Program-made: the position numbers and the translations under genes | Part shown: positions 1-5,761 of the stretch, piece after piece | How the letters are laid out: every line of letters starts with the position of its first letter | Position numbering within the stretch: position 1 is the first letter of the stretch | Assembly: GCA_030446945.1 (NCBI GenBank) | Contig: JAUJMI010000089.1 | Location: 2,230 to 10,536, forward strand | Source of the DNA: Longimicrobium sp. | GTDB taxonomy: Bacteria; Gemmatimonadota; Gemmatimonadetes; Longimicrobiales; Longimicrobiaceae | DNA: 8,307 nucleotides | Reading direction: 5' to 3' | The notes under the pieces: generated by a model | Seen by the model: only the letters and a program-made list of their open reading frames with translations | What the model was told of the DNA's origin: nothing | Database searches by the model: none

Positions 1-1488
1 GGCTGGGAGATGCGCGCGCTGAACGGCGCCTCCTTCGACCTGCAGCGCATCCCGCTGGTGGACGTCACCGCCCTGCGCGTGGAGCGCGACCTGAACGAGG
101 TGAGAGTGGAGATCTCCACCTTCCGCCTCCCCGACGCGCGCGCCTTCGCGCTGATCGAGGGGGCGGACGGCGACTACAACTCGCGGATCCTGCGCGGCTA
201 CTTTTCGCGCCCGCTGGGGCGGCGGTTCATGATGCAGGCGGGGCTCGACCTCTCGCAGAGCGCCGGATTCCGGCGGCTGGACCCGTTCAGCATCAACACA
301 CTGATGGGCCGCCTGAGCTACCAATTCCGCCCCGACCTGGGCCTGCAGCTCGACTACCGCCGCTCCGCCATCGACACGGAACAGGAGGTCGGGAGCGCGG
401 TCTTTTTGCAGGAGAGCCTCGACCGCACCGAGGTGGTGCTGCGCGGGCGCGGGCGCTTCCTGAACCGGCTCTGGCTGGATGCGGGGATCGGGCAGAGCCG
501 CGAGAACCCCGCCGCGGCCGACTCCATCAATGCGGACGTCAGCTCCGTGCAGGGGTTCGGCCGCGCGGCGATGGACGTCGGCATCGGCAACGTCTCCGGC
601 GCGTTCCGCCTGCACCGCGGCGACGAGGGCTCGTACGCGCCCAACGCCAGCGAGGTCTCCGCCCGCGCCGTCCTGGCGCCGCTCCCCTGGCTGACCGCGC
701 GCGGCGAGGTGCGCCTCCGTACCCTCGGCGGCGAGGCCGGCACCGAGACCGACGCGATGGTGCGCGCCGGCCCCTTTGCGGGCGTGTCGCTCTTCGGCCA
801 GATCGGCGCCGGAATCCGTGCCATCCCCTTCCTGGCCGACACCGCGCTCTCGCTGCGCACCTTTGGCGGGCTGGTGGGACGCACCCCGCTCGAAGTCCCC
901 GACACGATCGGCGTCATCCGCCTCCGCCAGCCGACGCTCGCCGGCATGCGCGCGGGGGCCGAGCTGGCGCGCGGCCCCTATCAGCTCGGCGCCGCCTTCG
1001 TCGCGCACGACGTGGAGTCCGTCGCGCCGTACGGCCTCTCTTTCGACCGGGGAGCCGGCCTCGGCGACGGCGGCGCGGTCACTGCGCTGGAGGGGTACGC
1101 CTCCGTCCCGATCTTCTGGGAAAACCTGCGCTTCGACGGCTGGTTCGTGCGCCGTCTGGACGCGGTGACGCGCCGCTACCTCCCGAGCTACTTCGGCCGC
1201 GGCGCGCTCGAGTTCCGCAACGTCTACCGCGACGGCAACCTGGAGCCGCTGCTCCGAGTCGAAGCCGAGGGCCGTGGCCGCAGCCCACTCCCCGAGCCCG
1301 CCGAGGAGACGACGGGCCTCACCCCGCGCTACACCGTCTTCAACCTGTTCGTGCAGGTCCGCATCGTGGACGTGCGCGTCTTTTACCGCCTGGACAACGC
1401 CTTCAACCAGCCCGGCTTCGACATCCCGGGCACCCAGATCGCCGGCTCCCGAGCGCTGTACGGTGTGCGCTGGTTCTTCAGGAACTGA
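1..1488 (+). CDS. Outer-membrane beta-barrel protein, TonB-plug/porin-like, 5'-truncated
   Basis: The frame is open from the first base (GGC TGG GAG, then an internal ATG at 10), so the true start is probably upstream and about 495 residues of the C-terminal part are visible. The first ~40 residues (an IPL-x-D motif followed by V-x-A-L-R-V-E-R) resemble the end of a TonB-receptor plug domain, where the last plug strand carries a V-E-x-I-E-V type motif. The rest is a run of alternating hydrophobic/polar strands rich in Gly, Tyr, Phe and Arg, with short turns, as in a large outer-membrane barrel. It ends in an aromatic-rich strand (Y-G-V-R-W-F-F-R-N) before TGA, in keeping with a C-terminal barrel strand. 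There are no cytoplasmic enzyme motifs. The substrate cannot be told from sequence. It is separated from yicC by a 249-base repeat-bearing gap, so it is probably a different transcription unit. A porin-like protein that does not depend on TonB is the main alternative. Confidence 0.7.
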   Translation, partial: GWEMRALNGASFDLQRIPLVDVTALRVERDLNEVRVEISTFRLPDARAFALIEGADGDYNSRILRGYFSRPLGRRFMMQAGLDLSQSAGFRRLDPFSINTLMGRLSYQFRPDLGLQLDYRRSAIDTEQEVGSAVFLQESLDRTEVVLRGRGRFLNRLWLDAGIGQSRENPAAADSINADVSSVQGFGRAAMDVGIGNVSGAFRLHRGDEGSYAPNASEVSARAVLAPLPWLTARGEVRLRTLGGEAGTETDAMVRAGPFAGVSLFGQIGAGIRAIPFLADTALSLRTFGGLVGRTPLEVPDTIGVIRLRQPTLAGMRAGAELARGPYQLGAAFVAHDVESVAPYGLSFDRGAGLGDGGAVTALEGYASVPIFWENLRFDGWFVRRLDAVTRRYLPSYFGRGALEFRNVYRDGNLEPLLRVEAEGRGRSPLPEPAEETTGLTPRYTVFNLFVQVRIVDVRVFYRLDNAFNQPGFDIPGTQIAGSRALYGVRWFFRN

Positions 1489-1499
1489 AAAAGACTGGC

Positions 1500-1676
1500 C
1501 TCACGCGGAGGCGCAGAGGCGCGGAGAACTGCAAATGCGGTCTCACCCAGAGACACAGAGCCACAGAGAGAACAGCAAACGTTTCTCTGGGGCTTGCAGT
1601 TCCCCCCTGTGCCTTCTCTCTGTGTGAGACTTTGTCTTTTGTTGTTCTCCGCGTCTCCGCGTGAGCCCTGCAGTTC
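1500..1676. repeat. Nested imperfect inverted-repeat element with CAGAG/GCGGAG units
   Basis: This fills most of the 249-base gap between the outer-membrane gene and yicC. The outer left arm (1500-1529) pairs with 1644-1665, and the left arm carries one additional 8-base unit (GCGCAGAG). Inside it, GTCTCAC-C-CAGAGAC at 1540-1554 pairs with 1616-1630 (13 of 15 positions). GAACTGCAA (1526-1534) is exactly complementary to TTGCAGTTC (1594-1602), and TGCAGTTC recurs at 1669-1676. CAGAG occurs four times in the left half. The stretch 1631-1643 after the inner right arm is T-rich, so a transcript could fold and perhaps terminate here. No convincing protein is encoded. Repeats of this composition are, from general experience, dispersed through many environmental high-GC genomes, but I could not test the copy number. 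Confidence 0.7.
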
Positions 1677-1709
1677 GGGGCCTCGCACCATCTTCGGGGT
1701 TGCTCCCGC

Positions 1710-1723
1710 ACCCCGTTCGGGGT
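1710..1723. promoter_or_regulatory. Small hairpin just upstream of yicC
   Basis: ACCCCG (1710-1715) and CGGGGT (1718-1723) form a perfect six-base stem around TT, ending 14 bases before the yicC ATG, where a ribosome binding site would be expected. No clear Shine-Dalgarno sequence is visible. TTCGGGG occurs three times between 1674 and 1723. Whether this structure regulates anything is inference. Confidence 0.35.
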
Positions 1724-1737
1724 AACTTCCGCCCTCT

Positions 1738-2631
1738 ATGATTCGAAGCATGACGGGGTACGGGGAGGCTGAGCGGGAGACCGCGGCGGGTACCCTTCGG
1801 GTTGAGGTGCGGACGGTAAACCACCGTCATCTCAACGTGAACTTCCGCCTTCCGAACGCCCTCGCGCGGTGGGAAGGGGAGCTTCGCGAATGGCTGCGCG
1901 CCCACTTCGCCCGCGGCCACGTCAACTGCTCCATCCGCCTGGAGCCCCCCGCCGGAAGCGCCGCCGCGCGCGGCCTGCGCATCGACGAGGAGCGCGTGCA
2001 GGCGTATCTGGCTCTCTTCCGCGACATGGGCACCCGCTTGGGCGTGGCGGGCGAGCCGGACCTGGCGCTGCTTACGCGCTTCAACGACGTCATCGTCCGC
2101 GACGAGGGCGACGCGGAGCAGGTGGAGGTGACGGCCGAGGAGCTGCGCGCCGCATTGGACGACTCCGCGCGGCAGAACCTGCGGATGCGTGAGGACGAGG
2201 GGCGCCGCCTCCACGACGACCTGGAAGCACGGCTCCGCGCCATCGACGCGGCGCTGCGGGCGGTGGAGGAGCGCGCGCCGGCGCGGCTGGTGGCGGAACG
2301 GGATCGCCTGCGCGCGGCCATCGCGGAGCTGGCGGGCGGAGTCGCGGTGGATCCGGACCGGCTTGCGCAGGAGGTGGCGTACCTGGCCGAGCGCTGGGAC
2401 GTCAACGAGGAGCTGGTGCGCTTCCGCTCGCACAACGAGCTCTTCCGCGAGCTGCTGGCGGCCGAGGCGGCGGAGCCGGTGGGGAAGCGCCTCTCCTTCC
2501 TGGTCCAGGAGATGAACCGAGAGGCGAACACGATCGGCTCCAAGGCCAATGACGCGGCGATCTCGCACCGCGTGGTCGCCATCAAGGAGGAGATCGAGCG
2601 CCTTCGGGAGCAGGTGGAGAACGTCGAGTGA
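1738..2631 (+). CDS. yicC: YicC/YloC family endoribonuclease
   Basis: This 297-residue protein has the usual family length. The start is fixed by the family's hallmark N-terminus M-I-R-S-M-T-G-Y-G at residues 1-9, followed by the V-N-H-R-H-L-N motif at 27-33 and the R-L-P turn at 37-39. The C-terminal DUF1732-type region (from about residue 248) carries the conserved V-G-K-R-L-x-F-L-x-Q-E-M-N-R-E-x-N-T block and then S-K-A-N-D. The middle is charged and helical, probably coiled-coil. Members from E. coli and B. subtilis are reported to be endoribonucleases acting in RNA turnover in the cytoplasm. That function is carried over from the family. The stop codon overlaps the GTG start of gmk (GTGA), and the yicC-gmk pairing is conserved in many bacteria. 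There is no obvious Shine-Dalgarno sequence, and a short GC hairpin lies immediately upstream. Confidence 0.95.
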   Translation: MIRSMTGYGEAERETAAGTLRVEVRTVNHRHLNVNFRLPNALARWEGELREWLRAHFARGHVNCSIRLEPPAGSAAARGLRIDEERVQAYLALFRDMGTRLGVAGEPDLALLTRFNDVIVRDEGDAEQVEVTAEELRAALDDSARQNLRMREDEGRRLHDDLEARLRAIDAALRAVEERAPARLVAERDRLRAAIAELAGGVAVDPDRLAQEVAYLAERWDVNEELVRFRSHNELFRELLAAEAAEPVGKRLSFLVQEMNREANTIGSKANDAAISHRVVAIKEEIERLREQVENVE

Positions 2632-3287
2632 CGGAAGGGCTGGCGGGACGCACCTTTCCGCTGGTCCTGGCCGCCCCCTCGGGCGCCGGCAAGACGACCA
2701 TCGCCCGGGCTCTGCGCGAGCGGCGCAAGGACGTGGTCTTCTCCGTCTCCGCCACCACGCGCCCCCCGCGCCCCGGCGAGCGCGACGGCGTGGATTACCA
2801 CTTCGTGGACCACGCCGAGTTCCGCGGGATGATCGACGCGGGCGAGCTGATCGAGTGGGCCGAGGTGCACGGCAACCTGTACGGCACCCCGTCGCGCAAC
2901 GTGGCCGACGCGGTCGCAAGGCACGAGTACCTCCTCCTGGACATCGACGTCCAGGGCGCGCGCCAGATCCGCCGCAAGCTGCCGGAAGCCGTCTTCGTCT
3001 TCGTGCTGCCGCCCTCGGGGCAGGCGCTCGCGGAGCGGCTGGCGGGGCGGGGAAGCGAGGACGTGGAGGTGCGCCTCCGCCGGCTGGCCAACGCCCGCGA
3101 CGAGATCCGCGAGGCCGCGCACTTCGACTTCGCCGTGGTCAACGACGACCTGGGCCGCGCGGTCGACGAGGTGGAGCGCATCCTGCTGGCCGAAACGCGG
3201 CGGGTGAGCCGCATTCCGGCCCTCCAGGCGGAGATCGGGCGGATGTGCGGCGACATCGAAGGGTACCTGGGCTCCGCTCGGGGGTAG
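2628..3287 (+). CDS. gmk: Guanylate kinase
   Basis: This 219-residue cytoplasmic enzyme phosphorylates GMP (and dGMP) to the diphosphate using ATP. The P-loop A-P-S-G-A-G-K-T-T is at residues 16-24. The GMP-binding segment S-A-T-T-R-P-P-R-P-G-E lies at 41-51, followed by G-V-D-Y-H-F at 54-59, the E-x-H-G-N-L-Y-G-T-P motif at 79-88 and the D-I-D-V-Q-G motif at 105-110. The lid and R-L-x-x-A-R-x-E-I-like helix (here N-A-R-D-E-I) follow, then the F-D-x-A-V-V-N-D-D-L signature near residue 165. Length matches the family. The start is GTG at 2628, overlapping the yicC stop by four bases, which suggests translational coupling. An ATG start is not available near the N-terminus, and the P-loop position fits this start. 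It precedes rpoZ, as in many bacteria. Confidence 0.97.
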   Translation: MTEGLAGRTFPLVLAAPSGAGKTTIARALRERRKDVVFSVSATTRPPRPGERDGVDYHFVDHAEFRGMIDAGELIEWAEVHGNLYGTPSRNVADAVARHEYLLLDIDVQGARQIRRKLPEAVFVFVLPPSGQALAERLAGRGSEDVEVRLRRLANARDEIREAAHFDFAVVNDDLGRAVDEVERILLAETRRVSRIPALQAEIGRMCGDIEGYLGSARG

Positions 3288-3301
3288 CAGAGTTCACCGG
3301 A

Positions 3302-3322
3302 CGCCGGGGCAGCTCCCCGGCG
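3302..3322 (+). promoter_or_regulatory. GC-rich hairpin between gmk and rpoZ
   Basis: CGCCGGGG (3302-3309) and CCCCGGCG (3315-3322) form a perfect eight-base stem with a five-base loop in the 59-base gmk-rpoZ gap. It ends 12 bases before the rpoZ ribosome binding site. It has no T-run, so it is not a standard intrinsic terminator. An mRNA-stability or attenuator-like role is possible but unproven. Confidence 0.45.
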
Positions 3323-3334
3323 CCGTTCAGAAGC

Positions 3335-3340
3335 AAGGAG
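3335..3340 (+). promoter_or_regulatory. Ribosome binding site of rpoZ
   Basis: AAGGAG lies six bases before the ATG at 3347 and is the clearest Shine-Dalgarno sequence in the window. It decides the rpoZ start, because the same frame is open far upstream (from 2549) through gmk without being coding there. Confidence 0.8.
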
Positions 3341-3346
3341 AGAGCA

Positions 3347-3586
3347 ATGCGAGTCGTCACTCCGGGCCAGGCCGCCCGCCACACCGGCAGCAAGTACCTC
3401 GGCGTCCTGGTCGCCGCCAAGATGGCGCGCAACCTCAACGAGCTGCGCCGCGGCGAGATGATGGAAGACCCCACCGTGAGCGGCGACGAGCCGCGCGAGA
3501 AGCTCACCACCACCGCTCTGGAAGAGGTGGCGGACGGCCGGGCCGAGTTCCACCTGTCGAAGCGCCTGCGCCCCTCGGGCCTGTAG
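3347..3586 (+). CDS. rpoZ: DNA-directed RNA polymerase omega subunit
   Basis: This is a 79-residue small subunit that helps fold and assemble the beta' subunit of RNA polymerase. The recognisable core is S-K-Y-L-G-V-L-V-A-A-K-M-A-R-N-L-N at residues 15-31, matching the omega helix (K-Y-x-L-V-x-x-A-A-K-R-A-R-x-L). It is followed by the E-K-L-T-T-T-A-L-E-E-V-A-D-G-R segment at about 51-65, matching the family's (K/P)-(V/L)-T-x-x-A-L-E-E-I-x-x-G-K/R motif. Length is normal for omega. The start is set by a good AAGGAG six bases upstream. It sits between gmk and coaBC, the conserved location of rpoZ in many phyla, and coaBC begins four bases after its stop. The conserved R of K-R-A-R is M here (K-M-A-R), a minor departure. 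Confidence 0.92.
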   Translation: MRVVTPGQAARHTGSKYLGVLVAAKMARNLNELRRGEMMEDPTVSGDEPREKLTTTALEEVADGRAEFHLSKRLRPSGL

Positions 3587-3590
3587 GCAC

Positions 3591-4832
3591 GTGGCCCCGC
3601 CGCGCACACCGCGGCGCCCGTTCCGCGGGCGCCGCGTCGTCCTGGGGGTCACCGGGGGGATCGCGGCGTACAAGGCCATCGCCGTGGCGCGCGAGCTGAC
3701 GCTGGCCGGCGCCGCGGTGGACGTGGTCCTGACCCGGGGCGCGCTGAAGTTCGTGCGCCCCCTCTCGTTCGAGGCGCTCACCGGGCGCCCCGTCCACACC
3801 TCGCTCTACCCGCAGGGCGACCCAAACCTCCACATCCGCCTGGCCCGCGACGCGCACGCCGTCGTGGTCGCCCCGGCCACGGCCAACTTCCTGGCGCGCG
3901 CCGCGGCCGGCATGGCCGACGACCTCCTGGCGGCCGTCCTGCTGGCGACGGAAGCGCCGGTCGTCTTCTGCCCGGCGATGAACGACCGGATGCACGCCCA
4001 CCCGGCTACGCAGGGCAACCTGCGCCGCCTGGCGGAGATCGGCTACCGGCTGGCCGGCCCCGCCGTGGGCCCGCTGGCGTGGGGAGAGGGGGAGGGGCCG
4101 GGCCGTATGATCGAGCCCGACGAGATCGTCGCGCACGCGGGCCGCACGCTGGAGGGGCCGGGTCCGCTCGCCGGGCGCCGCGTGGTGGTGACGGCCGGCG
4201 GCACGCGCGAGCCGATCGATCCCGTGCGCTACATCGGCAACCGCTCCTCGGGGCGGATGGGGTACGAGGTCGCCGCCGCCGCCTGGCGCCGCGGGGCCGG
4301 CGTCCTCCTCGTCTCCGGCCCCTCGCCCCTCCCGGCGCCCACCGGCGTGGAGCTGCGCCGCATCGAGACCGCGGAGGAGATGCGCGCCGTCGTCGAGGCC
4401 GCCCTCCCCGGCGCCGATGCGCTGGTGATGGCCGCGGCCGTCGCGGACTTCCGCCCCGCCGAGCCCGCCGCGCAGAAGCTCAAAAAGGAAGCGGGGGGAG
4501 TCTCCGAGCTGCGCCTGCAAGCGACCGCCGACGTGCTGCGCGCCACCCGCTACGCGCGCCGCGCCGGGAGCGTCGTCGTCGGCTTCGCGCTGGAAACGGC
4601 GGACGCGGTGGAGAACGGGCGCCGCAAGCTGGTGGCGAAAGGACTCGACCTGCTGGTGGTGAACGACGCCACCGAGCCCGGCGCCGGCTTCGAGGTGGAG
4701 ACCAACCGCGTCGTCCTCCTCAGCCCCGGCGCCCCAGACGAGGCGCTCCCGCTGATGCCCAAGTCCGAGGTTGCCGACCGCATCCTCGACCGGGTGGAGC
4801 TCCTCCTCGCGCGCGCCGCGGTGCCCGAGTGA
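3591..4832 (+). CDS. coaBC: Bifunctional phosphopantothenoylcysteine decarboxylase / phosphopantothenate-cysteine ligase
   Basis: This 413-residue two-domain enzyme of coenzyme A synthesis couples cysteine to 4'-phosphopantothenate and then decarboxylates the product using FMN. The N-terminal CoaC domain shows G-V-T-G-G-I-A-A-Y-K (19-28), the likely catalytic His81 in N-L-H-I-R-L-A-R, A-P-A-T-A-N-F at 94-100 and the substrate-clamp P-A-M-N-D-R-M (128-134). The CoaB domain starts near 195 with V-V-V-T-A-G-G-T-R-E-P-I-D-P-V-R, then N-R-S-S-G-R-M-G, A-A-A-V-A-D-F-R-P (281-289), the Lys motif K-L-K-K (296-299) and G-F-A-L-E-T. One oddity: the CoaC flap usually reads A-C-G-x-x-G-x-G-R-M, but here it is A-W-G-E-G-E-G-P-G-R-M (163-173) with no Cys. 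The GTG start is four bases after the rpoZ stop and lacks a clear Shine-Dalgarno sequence. The true start could be a few codons further in, before residue 14. Confidence 0.95.
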   Translation: MAPPRTPRRPFRGRRVVLGVTGGIAAYKAIAVARELTLAGAAVDVVLTRGALKFVRPLSFEALTGRPVHTSLYPQGDPNLHIRLARDAHAVVVAPATANFLARAAAGMADDLLAAVLLATEAPVVFCPAMNDRMHAHPATQGNLRRLAEIGYRLAGPAVGPLAWGEGEGPGRMIEPDEIVAHAGRTLEGPGPLAGRRVVVTAGGTREPIDPVRYIGNRSSGRMGYEVAAAAWRRGAGVLLVSGPSPLPAPTGVELRRIETAEEMRAVVEAALPGADALVMAAAVADFRPAEPAAQKLKKEAGGVSELRLQATADVLRATRYARRAGSVVVGFALETADAVENGRRKLVAKGLDLLVVNDATEPGAGFEVETNRVVLLSPGAPDEALPLMPKSEVADRILDRVELLLARAAVPE

Positions 4833-5695
4833 GCGCTGACGCAAGGGAGCTCCTGCGGCGCTATCTCACACAGCGCCGGGACCTTGGCGACGCGGAGCTG
4901 GTGCTGGACGGCCACACGACGGGCGACGTGCGCGCCGCGCTGGCGCATGCGGAGCGCTCCCCCGCGCCCGCCGCCCGCACGGCGCCGCCGCCCCCGGGAC
5001 CCAATCCGGGCGAAGCGCCCGAGCGTCCGCAGCACCGCCGCGCCGGCGCACCCGTCCCGGGGAGCACGCCGATGCCGCAGTCGCCCGACTCGCCGGCCAG
5101 GGGAATCGGCGCGGACGCCATCCGCCTGCTCCCCACGCTGGACGCGGTGCGCGACGTGTCGCTGGGGTGCCCGCGCTGCCGCCTGGCTGAGACGCGCCAC
5201 CGCGTCGTCTTCGGCGAGGGCGCGCGGGACGCCGACATCCTGGTGGTGGGCGAGGCGCCCGGCGAGGAGGAGGACCGCACCGGGCGTCCCTTCGTCGGCC
5301 CGGCCGGGAAGCTGCTGGACCTCCTGCTGGCCACGGCGGGCTTCGAGCGCGAGCGCGTCTACATCTGCAACGTGCTCAAGTGCCGCCCGCCGGGGAACCG
5401 CAACCCGCGGCCGGACGAGGTGGAGGCGTGCAGCCCGTACCTCCTGCGCCAGGTGGAGCTGGTGAAGCCGCGTGTGATCGTCGCCTTCGGAGCGTTCGCC
5501 GCGCAGACGCTGCTGGGCACGGACATCACCATCGGCAAGCTGCGCGGGCGGGTGCACCGGTACCGGCCCACGCCGGAGCACGAGGGTGTCCCCGTGGTGC
5601 CGACGTACCACCCGGCCGGCGTCCTCCGCAGCCGGGGGTGGATCCGCGCCGTGTGGGACGACGTCCAGCTCGTCCGCTCCGTCCTGGACCGCTGA
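4829..5695 (+). CDS. Family 4 (thermostable-type) uracil-DNA glycosylase with iron-sulfur cluster
   Basis: The gene encodes 288 residues from a GTG start that overlaps the coaBC stop (GTGA). The enzyme removes uracil from DNA, the first step of base-excision repair. The catalytic domain fills roughly residues 95-288. The four expected 4Fe-4S cysteines are C114 and C117 (C-P-R-C), C185 (L-K-C-R-P-P-G-N-R-N-P) and C201 (A-C-S-P-Y-L). The 16-residue spacing between the last two fits the family. The active-site block G-E-A-P-G-E-E-E-D is at 141-149, with G-R-P-F-V-G-P-A-G following, and the second motif is Y-H-P-A-G at 260-264. The first ~90 residues are an extension: a short charged helical segment (1-45), then a Pro/Ala-rich linker (46-90). 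An internal ATG at 5072 would give the usual ~207-residue family length but would leave an unlikely 240-base gap. Coupling to coaBC favours the long form. The partner or role of the extension is unknown. Confidence 0.93.
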   Translation: MSADARELLRRYLTQRRDLGDAELVLDGHTTGDVRAALAHAERSPAPAARTAPPPPGPNPGEAPERPQHRRAGAPVPGSTPMPQSPDSPARGIGADAIRLLPTLDAVRDVSLGCPRCRLAETRHRVVFGEGARDADILVVGEAPGEEEDRTGRPFVGPAGKLLDLLLATAGFERERVYICNVLKCRPPGNRNPRPDEVEACSPYLLRQVELVKPRVIVAFGAFAAQTLLGTDITIGKLRGRVHRYRPTPEHEGVPVVPTYHPAGVLRSRGWIRAVWDDVQLVRSVLDR

Positions 5696-5709
5696 GCCAA
5701 GCATTCGAG

Positions 5710-5731
5710 CCGCCCGCACGCGGGCGGATTT
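5710..5731 (+). terminator. Possible weak intrinsic terminator before dnaB
   Basis: CCGCCCG (5710-5716) and CGGGCGG (5721-5727) form a seven-base GC stem with a four-base CACG loop, followed by ATTT. It begins 15 bases after the glycosylase stop. The T-run is short, so termination would be partial at best. No convincing promoter was seen between it and dnaB. Confidence 0.45.
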
Positions 5732-5761
5732 CCATAGCATTACCCGCAGCAAGCAGGACCT

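Noticed and set aside
1500..1676. CRISPR array or insertion sequence
   Set aside because: The repeats are inverted and nested, with no regular spacers. No transposase is encoded in or beside them, and no target-site duplication was evident.
1274..1751. Short ORFs in the repeat (plus 1274-1627, minus 1383-1751 and 1478-1711)
   Set aside because: Their peptides (stretches such as L-C-L-W-V and R-L-R-V-R) come from translating the inverted-repeat element. They lack start signals and any family resemblance.
1543..3122. Long minus-strand open frames opposite yicC and gmk
   Set aside because: The products are Arg/Ala/Ser-rich with no motif. The plus-strand genes explain the region fully.
2549..3346. 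Upstream extension of the rpoZ frame through gmk
   Set aside because: It is an out-of-frame shadow of gmk. A strong AAGGAG and ATG at 3347 mark the true omega start with normal length.
4079..4828. Upstream open extension of the glycosylase frame inside coaBC
   Set aside because: The frame stays open only because of GC bias. The translation is an Arg/Gly-rich shadow of coaBC, and the GTG at 4829 overlapping the coaBC stop is a natural start.
5728..5761. Promoter for dnaB
   Set aside because: A CATAGCAT-like box is present, but there is no convincing -35 partner at proper spacing, so it was not called.
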